Assembly (NCBI RefSeq): GCF_023343835.1
Contig: NC_064443.1
Span: 9,052,001 to 9,116,000, forward strand
DNA: 64,000 nucleotides
From: Lagopus muta
Taxonomy: Eukaryota > Chordata > Aves > Galliformes > Phasianidae
Reading direction: 5' to 3'
Shown: piece by piece, positions 28,301-40,069 of the stretch
How the letters are laid out: the number at the start of each line of letters is the position of its first letter
Numbering within the stretch: position 1 is the first letter of the stretch
Notes under the pieces: generated by a model
The model's database searches: none
What the model was told of the DNA's origin: nothing
What the model saw: only the letters and a program-made list of their open reading frames with translations
Program-made: the position numbers and the translations under genes

Positions 28301-31300
28301 TGCTAAACAGAGGTGTGACTTGTCCTACCAAGATCTTAAAGATTCAGATGGATTGAAGAAGCCCTGATATCCTAACTGGGGTCTCTAACAAAGGAAGCCA
28401 AAGGCTCAAACTACTCCAGGAACACAACTACATACATGTCCTAAGCTATTTAGATCTCATTTCTGATGAGCATTGCTGGTACAAAACTACAGGAGAACAA
28501 GGATATAGCTTCTGCTGACAGACAGTGCAGGTTTTATATCCATTAGGCAGTACTGGGCCAAGCTGAGATGTAGGTTCCACAGGGTTCTCCCAGACTTCCA
28601 GCATGACAAGCTCAGGTTGAGCACCACCACAGTTTTGAACTCACCAAATCGGTGGTATCCAAGGCTGAGACCATTTTGTAACATGCATGCAACTTCTCTG
28701 CTTTATGGTATCTGGTGTGATTATTCTAGAGCAGCATCCTGCAAGAGTCACAGAAGCCCTTAAGATGGCAGTGTGTGAGCTCACACAGGGCTCCCATCCA
28801 GTCCCAGGAGCATTTCTGAACAAACACTTCCTCTTTCAGAGAAGTCCTGAAGAGAAATGTTAACATCTGCCTCAAGATATCAGTTTTGTTTTACACTGTG
28901 CCAAGTCTCCCATAGAGAAGTCACCTGGATGATTGATGATAACACAGCCTACCAGCACACCCATCTAGCCTTGTTTAGGGGCTGTCAAAGCTCCATCAGT
29001 TGGGAGGCCAGTCAGCACCTTCCTCTCTCTTGGCTTTACAGCTGCCAAAGGAATGATGCAGCTCCTCAGAGGGGAGAGAGAAGTCTGTCCACTCAGTTTT
29101 TAGTGCCTATCCCTGTAAGAAAGCAAGCCATTACCAGTGTTGACTCCCATGAGGTTCAGCCTAGAACGGCACATTCACTGTCAGTAATATTACCACCTGT
29201 GTAACACTGGCCCACAAAAGCAGGAAGGGAGAACCCTCACAACACACCTGCACATGTTGCTGACTTAGCTGGCCAAACAGAAGAATCAGGAAGAGTCTGA
29301 TGAAGCTCTGTAGCACAATTGCCTAGATGCAAGAGTAAAGAGTCTGTGCCAAATCTAATTAGACTTCCCTTGTCGCTTCAAAGCACATTACAATTGTCCT
29401 TTCATTGGCTATATTAAGACAGCTGTTTTAGCTCAAGTAGAAATGGATGGTTAAGGATTCCTTAGAGATGCTCATGCGTCAGGTGACAGTGCAGGCACTT
29501 CAATATTAATTAGGTTGGTGCAAGCAGAGAACAGCAGGAGCTCACACTGGCAGCCCACTAGATCTCTTATATTAGTTACACTCAGACAGAAGTAGGCCTT
29601 GTGATAGAAACACCCTGTTAAGTCACTCAGGAACAGTTTGGGTATAGAAGTAGCCAGGCTTGGGCAAGGACACTCAGCTTTATGGAAGATAGCAGCATGT
29701 TGGTTTTAAACCTGCCAATAAGCCACCCGAGCAGTTTACCATTGCTCCTTCACTATTAAACAGTTCAAATCACAATTTTAACCAGCAAAGCAACCCAAGC
29801 TGATGCTAGGTGAACAGGGCCATTTGATAAGGAGCCCTCTGCTCCTGCATCTAGCAGCCTGCCATCTGTGCCTTCCACTAGAAGGTAGCACAAAGCTGAA
29901 ACAAGACTATTGCAGCCCACTTCTCTTCCCCAGTCCTTTGGCAGGGACATTTAACACTGCTCAGACAAGGTGCAAACAGGAGGTGAGCAAGCACCAAGCA
30001 GACAAACTCACCACGATTCTTCAGAATTCTGTTTTACTCCCTGTCCTGCAGACAGGGCAATAGTGAGCAGGCGTTCCATGAGAAGATACCCCATTAAGAG
30101 ATAGGCTCACCACAGTCTGAGCAGAGGAACAGCCACCTGAATACTAGGAAAGCCTTCTGTAAAGAAAACTTTACCCTGGAATTAATCAAAATTGTTCTGA
30201 AAAGCAGCTACGTACATTTCCGACACAGAAACGCTACCTCTGTTCCCTCTTCTCATGTGGGGGAGGTTGCAGAGCATTAAGCCTCCATAGCCAAGAGTTA
30301 TTTTTATTCCCCTTCTCAATGGTTCTGCATTTCTTCAAGGAGATTGAAGCTGGAAAAATGATTCAGAACCAGCTCACACAGAAACCATTTCTTCCCAGAA
30401 CCAGAAAGTTTCCAGGGATGTTTGGCACTACAGGAGGTGACATCTGCTTGGACCTTCAGCCACTGAAGTGAGGGGCTCACTGGATGTTCATGCTGCTCTT
30501 ACATGAGAAAACAGGAAACTGGCATATATCATCCACCCCATGCTCACAATGAGCCCTGCTGTGACTTTTTAAGCAAAGACAATGAAAGGCATCACGTCCT
30601 GGTAAGGCACATAGTCTGTGATTGCAGTTAGTTGACCAGGATCACAGCTCTGCTTGTACAGAGCTCAGGAGGTCCAGAAACTCTGTCTTGACATCTCAGC
30701 AATCTCCACTTGCAGCAGGGCCTCAAGTAAGAGCTGAACACATCCCATAAACACGGTTCTGTAACAGCTCAGTTCCATCTACCTGGTCATGGAGAACATG
30801 AATAAGGTGTCTGCTAATGTAAAGCTACAGGTGTCAGCATGAGCAATTCAACATGACTGCTGATCTGAGACAAGTGGAGATTGAGCTTCTAACATTTCTC
30901 CAGAGTGACATGAGCCCATGAGCAGAGCCACAACCCTGTGCTTTCAGCTGGAAAAAGGCTGAGAGCTGCTACAGGACAGTCAGCAGAGACTGTTACTTTT
31001 GTATGAACGTGGATTAAGAGATGCTAAGTTGTCTTCAAGCAAGGAGCCAGAAGTAGATTTTAAGTTCTGTGAGAGCACCTAAGCTGCTGTGTTTTCCTCA
31101 CCAAGTTTGAGCTCTCTACAAGTGGAGCAAGTGCCTAGCAGCCTCACACTGAGGACAGCTACAAAAGCACATTTAGTTCTGGTAGCAAGTTGAGCCTTGC
31201 AATGACAGGAGCCATACAGGCAGGCAACCTCCTCCCATGACAGATCTACCAATAGCTCAGCCTCTCCAGCTGGCTGAGAGCTTCCCATCTAGGAAAGTCT

Positions 31301-34300
31301 CACATCTAGCAAGGACATGTGCTGGCTTTGTGCCTAAGCAGCAAGTTAGATACATCCTGTCACTCAGGTAGAGAGCTTGCAAGAACTGCTCTTTATAAGG
31401 TTTGCCTTTCTGGATGACAGGCTCCTATGGAACAAGAAATGTGGGCTACCACAGTCCACATGGTCAGAAGTGCTTCCAGGCTTCACCAATCCACCACAGC
31501 AAAGCAGTCGGCTAAAGCAAAGTCCACAAAGGCAGCTGGCAAGCTATTCCTGTGACAGTTACACAGAAGAGTACATTCTACTGATACAGCAGCTCATAAC
31601 TGATTTCCACCTCCTTCTTCCCCACACATTTGTGTTCCTGCTGCAACCAACATATTCCTTCCTGCTGGTACCCAGCCAAGAGCTCATAGCTCATTGTTCC
31701 CTGCTCAGGAGCTAGGCTGCCTGCTGCATCAAGAGCCAGCTTCTGTCCAGTTGGTACCTTTCCCAGCCCTGGGAAGCAGCAATCGCTGCTCTTTATGGAA
31801 CTGAGTCTCAACTACAGGTTACTTTTTGATACAGCGTATTACACAAGCTATCACAAGTTGTCAAGCATAGGTACACTGTGCAGAGTCTGCCAACCCTACC
31901 AAGGAATCAGAAGGCAAAAGCTTCCCCTTTTTGAAGAAAGCCCAGGGCTTTCTTCACTGACACAACTCAGATCAAAACAGAATATTAAAACATGTTTCAG
32001 GATCCCAAAGGAATCAGCTTCTCGACTAGGGCTGGCTGCAGCAAACTCCCACCCTGTTCTGAGGGTGGAGCTGCAGCCTCCAGCACAGCTGCTCCAAAAG
32101 CAAGCTGAAGCAGCCAGCCACAGCTCAGTAATGCAACATGGAGCTTAGCACACCAGTCTGCTTCAGCACAAGCAAGTGGTATGAGGTGGTGCTAGCAGCC
32201 AGCTGAGCTGGTCCAAGAGCTCACTGCTGGATGGGTGCCATGTCAGACCTGTGCACACTCCTCCAGCTGCACACAAGAGCTCTGATAATTCCACAGAAGA
32301 GGACATCCCAAATGCCAGCTTAGTCAGTGCCAGGACAGATGGAAGGCAGGAGCAATGCTGCCAGTGCCTGGTAGGAGTGATGTGTGCAGAGGGATCACAG
32401 GACTCGCACATGAGAAGGGGTCAGCTCTCCCCGAGGTTCCAGCTCAGCTGGGGCTCCCTTAGCGCAGCAAGCACAGATTTGGAGAGCACAACATTCCTGA
32501 GAGGCACTGATGCACATGATTAGTCGAGCTCAAAGCCCAAGCTTTCAAAGCCAAGTTCTCCAGGCCAAACCTCACTGATTCACAGCCCTGTTACACCTCC
32601 CGGCACTTCTCCAGATCAGAGTTGTTTTGGGCCTGCACAATCCTGGAGTATTAGCTGAGGGAACTGAACAAGTTTGTTATTCTGGAGCTGCCACCAAGTT
32701 GTGACTGCTCAGTAGAAGTCTAAACAAGGCAGGACCTGCCTCCACCTCCACAGCTCAGGAGCAGAGCTTAGAAGCTGTCCCTCGTGGTTTAGGTAGCACT
32801 GCAGCCACCTTCTCTGGAGGAGGCATTGTGTTGATCTGATTACATGGTTGGAAAGTGGGAGCTAAGCAAGCCCCAGTTCATTTGCTTACAGTACAAAGGT
32901 AGATGTGTCTCTGCATGTTTAGTCAGACCACTTGCATGTTTAAGAGCAGTAGAAGAGGTCTGGAGGTCAGATCTCAATATCTGCACAAACATTACTTTAC
33001 CTGGGCTGCTGCTCATTATAAGATTACAGCAGCATAAGCAAGCTCTCCCAGGTGAGAAATGCCCTGAGCCAGGGGAAGGGATGTACAGCATCTCCAGCAA
33101 TAAGGGCAGATATGCTGGGCAGCCATCCTGGATAGCTCGCTTGAGAACAAACATCATCATCTCCACAGCCAGCAGCAGGTATTTTGAGATTGCAACTGTA
33201 CAGGAAGGCCTCAAAATAGGCAATGTGCTAAAGCACATAGCACCCAGTCCAGGACACTGAGAAAACCAAGGTGCTGAAGCAGCAGTTTTCACACTGTACA
33301 AAAACAGCCCTGTGAGAAAGCCGTACAAAGAGCTTCTCTCCGAGCTGGATGTTCCCAGTCATGAGGTTTCTTAGTCCACCTCACCCAGACTTCCTCCAGA
33401 AGGGAAAGGCCCCTCACACTACAGGGTATCTTCCTCCCAGGGATGAGAAGACACATAAGAGCCTCAGCAGACTGCTAGCAAGAGCCTGAAGATTTCACTT
33501 ACCCTCCTTTTGTAGGCTCAAGTTACATTGCCATTCAGGTATGAATATTGATGTGCCCCTACCTCCCAGGAGGAAGCAGCACTCTGAGTCCCTGAGGATT
33601 TCAGGTAGTTCCCAGCTAACTCCAATCCTCCCTGGGGATAAGGCTGTTACAAGAGCAGGCATGCTTGCTTTAACACCCCTCCCCCTTTATTAAAGCAAGC
33701 TCAACTTCCCCTCTTCTGCCCTGGGGGAGACAATCTCAGGATGTGGGAGGAGAGCTGAGCACATCCACTGGCTGCTGGGAGACACTAGGCAGCAAGCCAT
33801 GCGTCTTGACTAAGGGCCTTGCCTGCACAAAGTATTTTAGCTGTACCAGCATAGCTTCCGTGTTGCCATGCCTCTACCAGAACATCCTTGATGGAGACCT
33901 GCCAAAGCAAGCAACACGAACCTTATACAACTGAAACATGGTATGGTGCCCATACAGCCTGCATCACACTGCCGTGGCTGCCAGCTTGTTGGCACACAGC
34001 CACCTCATCCGTGGAACCAAACAAGTTTCAGGAACCTCTCTATGAATACTGAAAGCCCAGCACAGTTCCCACGTTAGTGAGACAGAGGCAGCTGGGTTAT
34101 AATCCAGAAGATAACCAGTAAATAAACCTGACCAGTTCAAAATACTGCAGGTTTGTCAGGCCACTAAGATACAGTGAAGTCGCTAAGTCTCTACCATCTC
34201 CAACTATATATTTCAAGTACTGGGATTAATTTCTTGTTTTGTTTCCAGCTTGCTAAGATTTTACACATTCCTATCATGCTTTCAGTTTTAGAAACACAGA

Positions 34301-37300
34301 CAGGAGGTGTTAGATAACCTTTGGAGGGGTAAGCAAAACACAGATCTTAGACCTTGCCACTGATACTCAAGCCTTACTTTATCTACTCCTGGCTGCTAGT
34401 TTTCCCAGTTCCTAGAGGCTGGGCAGGAAACAAGTAACTGAGAAGACTTCAACAAAGGTTCAGGCACTCAAGTCACAAACAATGGCATGAGAAATGGCTG
34501 CAAGACGATGCACCTCAGCTGTTCTGCTTTAGCACCAGGATCCTAGTAAGTGGGACAGGACAAATACTGATAGATCCAATCCCATACATGCAAATGTGAA
34601 GAACTACAAAACCAGCATTAACAGCAACATCCTTCCTCTTATTTCAGGAAGTCTTATTCTTGAGAATAAGTCTGCTCAAAGACAGGTGACTTCTTCCAGA
34701 GACACACTGCAATCTAAGAACTACACCTAGGTCTGTGAGCAGAAGTCCTGATCCTACTCATACTCAACACCTCTTACTATGCTACCGCAGTTTGCTGAGC
34801 AGGAAGGACAAGTATTACAGTCCCAGGATGGGAGGGAAACAGCTTACCATGACAGCTGAGTCAACATCTAACAAGGAATTCCTACAGTGGAGATTGTTTC
34901 AAACTCATACTTTGCCCCTTACTCCCCCTTGCACAGCTCCTGCAACATTTACCAGCTCAGTTATTCTCTTATTCTCTGCAAAGGACTAGAACAGTTTCAC
35001 TGAAGTGACTTGCATATTATTCATAAGACAGCACTGGTAAGCTACATCTTCTTGCCAGAGGGAAGATCAGGGCTAGGGATGCCTTCGTTGCAGCTGTCTC
35101 ACCACTCATGCTCAAGCCAATATTACCACAGTGCCAGATTGCAGTTCAGATACATTAGCAGTATCCAGGAGTCAAGTTGAGGAGAAACCTACAGAGCCAA
35201 GTGACTCAGCCCACTTGGAAGAGATGAACACCAAGCAGGCTACCATTCAAGCTGCTTTCCAGCAAAGAGAGACCCAGTGTTTGGTAAGGACTCATTAGAT
35301 AAGACTGGCAGTCCCAGCAATCAAAGTCCAGTACTCCACAGCCAGGAAGCCTCCAAAGGCAAGCTCCAGCTATCTGCCTTCACTTTCACCCACTGCTTAA
35401 CTAGTCCAGCTAGTCTGCCAGGTGATCAAAGCTGCAACATGCAGTGAGCTAGTACAGGCTCCAGGAGTTTTCCTTGAGTAGCTACATAAAGATCTATCCA
35501 TTTATTTTAGGAATTTCTGCTTAAAACTCAAGCAAGCACAGTTAGCTATGAAACGTCAGCTTCAGGTCATAGTTCTGGATGGGCAGGAGGGCAAATCACT
35601 CACTACCTCAAGTGCTTTCAAACTGCACAAATAGGATTCTTGGCACAAGTTTACACTGCAATCCATCTCAAGCGCAGTGCACCTTTCCTGAAGCTGCTCT
35701 GCCCTGTGAGAACAGTCGTGCCCTCAGAACTTCCCAGCGAGAGACGTCAAGGCTATTTGAGATCAGCTGTAAATCAACACACTTCTGTGGCCCAGACAAG
35801 CTTGTTCCCCTCCGTCACTGACCGAGCATGAGTTAGCAACAGCAGTGTTGACACAGCTTTCTCATGCATGGAGTGCTGGCTCTGGCACCAGGAAGGAGAA
35901 GCAGTCTCACAGGAGCAGCAGTAACAGCAACAATGACATCATCACAGCAGATCTCCAGCAAGCAGTAAATGCAGCAGCATGCAGAGTTCAAGCACGCTCT
36001 GTTTGTGGGGATGCAGCAGGAGAAGCAAGCATACTGAAAGCTAGCAGCAGCCATGTGATAGGAGCCTCCTTTAACTGCCTACTATTTCTGAACAGCACAA
36101 CTGAAGCCACTGACCTTGGGCACTCATTTAGAAGTTTTATTCAAATCGCATTTAAAGGGAAGTAACCTTTTAATAAGGCAGCTAACTGTAAAACAGCAAA
36201 TGCTATATTAGCTACTGTCATTCAATTTGTTACCGTGCTCAATTCCGTTTTGAGAAGCAGAGCCCATGCTTGGACCATTACTGCAGAAAGCAACCTTTTA
36301 CCCTCACAATTTAGTGCCACAACTTCTCTGTGTCTGAAGGCAGACTGCTACACAGCAACTGCAGGAGATCATTTTGAAAGGCTGCAGGGGGAAGTCAACC
36401 CAACTCCAACAGGCAATTAAACTGCAATTATCAAAACAATGCTGTGCAAAGAAGTGCTTCAGTATCTGAAGGATGCTGGATTGCTGTCAGACCAGCATAC
36501 AAGGCATAAACATACTAGCACTCAGCCAAGTTCAGCACCAAGTTCATTTTCATCTGCACCCCCTTCTACCAAAAGGACCTCAGTACCAGCAAGCCTAGCA
36601 AGTGCTTCAGAGCAGCTCAGGTCACAGCCATGGGAAAGCCCAGGAGGCAGAGAACACTGGTAAGCACCAAACTCTCACTTTGCACACTCAGTTTACTTCT
36701 GTTATTAAAGAAATTGGTATGCTACAACAGGAGGGACAGCAAGCATCTGTGAGCCGAGACACTCCTAAGCTCATTCAGAAATGCAAACACCCTGTGCCTT
36801 ATTCCACAGCCTTCATTCCTAAGCCCAGGCTCACCAAGCACCCATCTCTGGATGAAACATTTGAAAGAACATCCTAATCCAGCACAAGCAGTTTTGTTTA
36901 CAGTCAAATGTTAAGTTCCACATAAGATAGTCTCATTTTTGCAGAGAAGTCAGACTAAAATCTCATACATGTCAGAAACAAAACTATATATAGTTCTGCA
37001 CAGATGGTTTGATCTTAATCGTCATGTTTCCTCAAGGACAAGTTTTGCCAGAGATTTGCTCTGACAGGTAATTCGCATGACCTTCCAAGCCAGCAGCCTT
37101 AAAGCAGTAGCTTTAAGAAGGTGCTGCACAAATTTAATCTGGTAAATCTCTTTCCCCAAACATTGGTTTTGGGTAGAAAACAAAGGATGTTGTTTTCCTC
37201 AGATAAAACTCAGGAGAGATTCAATAGCAGAGTTTGTATGCTTTCGGTTTACAATTCAGGACTCACCTGCTTCACAACACATCTGCGCTGCTCTGGATGG

Positions 37301-39278
37301 TGGCTGATGCACTGAATTTGGCAGAAGGGAAAGGATGACTGTAGCACAGTCACTGCAACAGTTATTTAAGCTTTTACCTTGGCACCTTTCCATTTTAAGG
37401 TGTAAGTCTCAGCGTGCCATGCTGAACTATTAATAGAGTATTTGAGGACACTGGCCACTGCACAACACCATGGGCAAAGGGAAAGTTTAATTTAATGAAT
37501 TTCAGACCTTACCAGTTATACTTCATGCTGCAGGTGAAGAAAGCAAGAAACTGCTAGTAGTTTTTTCATAATTTTTCCTGTTGAGGGGACAGATTAACCC
37601 CCATCTCACAGGAATATTAACAGTACAGAAAAGAAAGGGCAGTACTTGGAAGTGGCATTATTAGAGCTACTTTGGGTTCTAAAGGCATGGTGAGCCTGCT
37701 CATTAGTTCATGGAGAGCAAGTCATGTGTTCAGTCAGCTGTTGGAAGTCACAAGGAGGGGGGGAAAAAGAGACAAGTATACTTGTTCTTCCTGAAGAAGC
37801 ACAGCAACGGAGTTCTGATTATTAAACAAGGAATATTCAAACAACTCCACCCAAGACAACCTCAAATCTATCTTTTAAGTGCAGAGTACATTCACTTTGC
37901 CAGCCCAGCCCTGCTGGAGGCACAGCAAGGCTGCAGCCTCTATCACACATCACTAGTACCACCACTGATCACACGCAGAACAGCCACAAGGGAGCCTTGA
38001 AATCACAGCCAAGCACTGCATACTGCTGGTTGTGTACTGCTCCCAAAAGGAACTCCCCACTTCCCCAGCACTAACCCACACCAAAAGGCACAGTGCTAAG
38101 CACAGGTCAGAGCTGGCCAGCCAGGTGCTGGAAGCTTTAACATTTCCAATTCGTAGTTATCAAACAAAGAACAGCTTGCTTACAGTTGGGAGGACTTTGT
38201 TCTATCATGTGTTCTCAGTTTACTCATAAAAAAAACCAATACATATCCCAACAACTCTGCTTATCAGCAAGTATTCTTAGCTTGCAAGAAAACAGTGTTG
38301 AGAATTCCTGCTTTTACTTAAATAACTCAGAGCTATTGGGTAAGACTTACTCATTCTGATGCAGTTACCTCTCTCCCTTCAGATTACAGCAGCCTATTCT
38401 TTTAATAACTGCCTTACTACTGCAAGAATTCCACTATTTACAAGAAACAAAGCACACTTCTTTTTAAATACAATCATTAAGTATTCCTATCTTTATTAGC
38501 CTCAATATACCTGGGCATTAATAATGCATCCATCATTTCATTTACCTTATTACGCTCAGAACAAAAAGCACTTCCAACATCCACTCTCATACTCCTCAGA
38601 ACTGAGTCAGGCTTTGCACATGCCGAGAGCTCCTTTCGCAATAACTGCCAGCTCTCCCAGCCTCCTGTTTGGCAGCATAAATCGCTCCTCAGGCAGCCTG
38701 CTTGTCTCTAAAGCAGCATCCAGGCGCCCCCCTCCCTCCCCCCCACCACTTCAAGCACAGCCACCACCCACCTCCCAGCATTATGGGCAGCCCCGGCCCC
38801 CAGCCCTACCCTACCGGCAAGGAGCAGCGCAGCACGCCACATACAACGCACTCTGCTTCGCGAGGGACCACCGCGGGCACCTCACAGCGAGGACACACAC
38901 ACAGGCCTGGAGAAAACGCACAGCCCGAGGAAGGCCTTCGTGCCGCCGTGCCCGAGGCGCCGGGCGGAGAAGCCCTTTCCCAGAGAGCCCTCGGCTCCAT
39001 TGTTTCAGGAGAAGCGCCGGGCCCGGCCCCGGGGAGGCGGCAGCTCGGCTCCACAGCCCCGGATCACCCCCAAGGCGGGCGGCTGCCACTCCGGCACCGG
39101 GCCGAGCTCAGGTGAAGCACAAAGGCGGCGCCCCCCTAACCCAGCCAGCCCCAGAGGCGCCTCCGGCCGCAGGGAGGGGCCCGAGCGGCACCCCCCGCCC
39201 AGCAGCGGTAGCTGGGCCGGAGCTGGCACCCCCAACCCAGCCCCGAGCACAGGCGCCGCGCGCGCCCCCCCCACTCAC
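25303..39278 (-). other. RAB7A: RAB7A intron 1 (about 14 kb)
   Basis: One intron separates the 5' UTR exon from the first coding exon, matching the large first intron of human RAB7A. The sequence is unique and of moderate GC. I see no CR1 element, no other gene and no long simple repeat over about 13 kb. Open frames on both strands are short and not recognisable. From about 38.69 kb it merges into the promoter CpG island. Unmarked intronic enhancers are possible but cannot be located from sequence alone. Confidence 0.7.
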
Positions 39279-39400
39279 CGTGGTGCGTGTGCCGCAGCGC
39301 CCGCCCGAACCTCGCTGTCCCTCCCCCGCTCGTCTCGGTCGGCTTTATCGGGCCCAACCACCTCCCCGCTTTCACTTCCGCCTCCCCCCCGACAACTTCC
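39279..39400 (-). other. RAB7A: RAB7A non-coding exon 1 (5' edge approximate)
   Basis: A strong donor CACG|GTGAGT reads on the minus strand at 39278-39273 within the CpG island, in the right place and orientation to join the acceptor at 25303. The 3' edge at 39279 is well supported. The transcription start is not determined; about 39.35-39.42 kb is likely. ETS-type CTTCCGG motifs lie at the upstream edge. Confidence 0.65.
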
Positions 39401-39531
39401 GGTCACGGGGTCCGCCCGGTGTCGCTGACGTCATCACGGCGCCGGGAGCCGGCGGGAGGGGGAGGGAAGGGAAGTGAAGCGAAGCGGCGTGCGCGCGTCA
39501 CGTGATCGCGGGCTACCTGCCGCCATCTTAT
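39401..39531 (-). promoter_or_regulatory. RAB7A: RAB7A promoter: CRE, CLEAR-like E-box and YY1 motif
   Basis: Upstream of exon 1 are a perfect palindromic CRE TGACGTCA (39426-39433), the E-box GTCACGTGAT (39497-39506), one base from the TFEB/TFE3 CLEAR palindrome, and a YY1-type GCCGCCATCTTA (39520-39531). A CLEAR-type element fits a lysosome-pathway gene. No TATA box is obvious. Factor binding is inferred from motif matches only. Confidence 0.55.
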
Positions 39532-39619
39532 GTTAGTGGGCGGGGGCGAGGCTGGTGTGCGAGTGCAGACTGCGCGCTGCAGTAAGGCGACTCGAATGTA
39601 TTCGTTAGCAGTGTTAAAC

Positions 39620-39775
39620 GTTGGAATGGGCTGCCCGGGGAGGTGGTGCAGGTATTTAAGGGGTGCGCGGACATGGCACCAGGAGCATTGCTTAGTGATG
39701 GGATGCGGTAGGGCAGCGTGATGGTTGGACGTGCTAATCTGGAGTATCTGTTCCAGTTGAAATGATCTGATGATC
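39620..39775 (+). mobile_element. CR1 LINE 3' fragment
   Basis: The stretch from TTGGAATGGGCTGCCC, through AGGTGGTGCAGGTATTTAAG, to GATGGTTGGAC and the end of the copy follows the well-known 3' untranslated part of avian CR1 in sense orientation, heavily diverged. It is a 5'-truncated fragment of roughly 150 bp with no coding capacity. It starts only about 90 bp from the YY1 motif of the RAB7A promoter. Confidence 0.7.
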
Positions 39776-40069
39776 GTGCAGGTCTGTGGTTCACAGCTGA
39801 GCCCCAGGACTGCAGCTTTGGGCACAGCAGCAGCTGGTGGGGCACAGCACTCCTGGCCCTGCCAGTTTCCTTTAAGGGAAGGCACACGCTGGGCTGTTAG
39901 CAGCAGGCGTGAGAGCTGTGCTACAGAGCGTTCCCCTGCTCTCGTGCCTAAAACTTTCATTTTTCTTTCTTTTTACACACTATGAAAAGCAATCAAGGCC
40001 CGTGGGTGAGATTTCCTCCTTCCCTCTCTATCGCAGAGCGATCCTGGCACCATCTATTAAGTGCTTTCG

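Noticed and set aside
38524-39477. 317-codon plus-strand open frame over the RAB7A CpG island
   Set aside because: Pro/Ala/Arg-rich composition typical of CpG islands, no recognisable domain, and overlap with the RAB7A promoter and exon 1.
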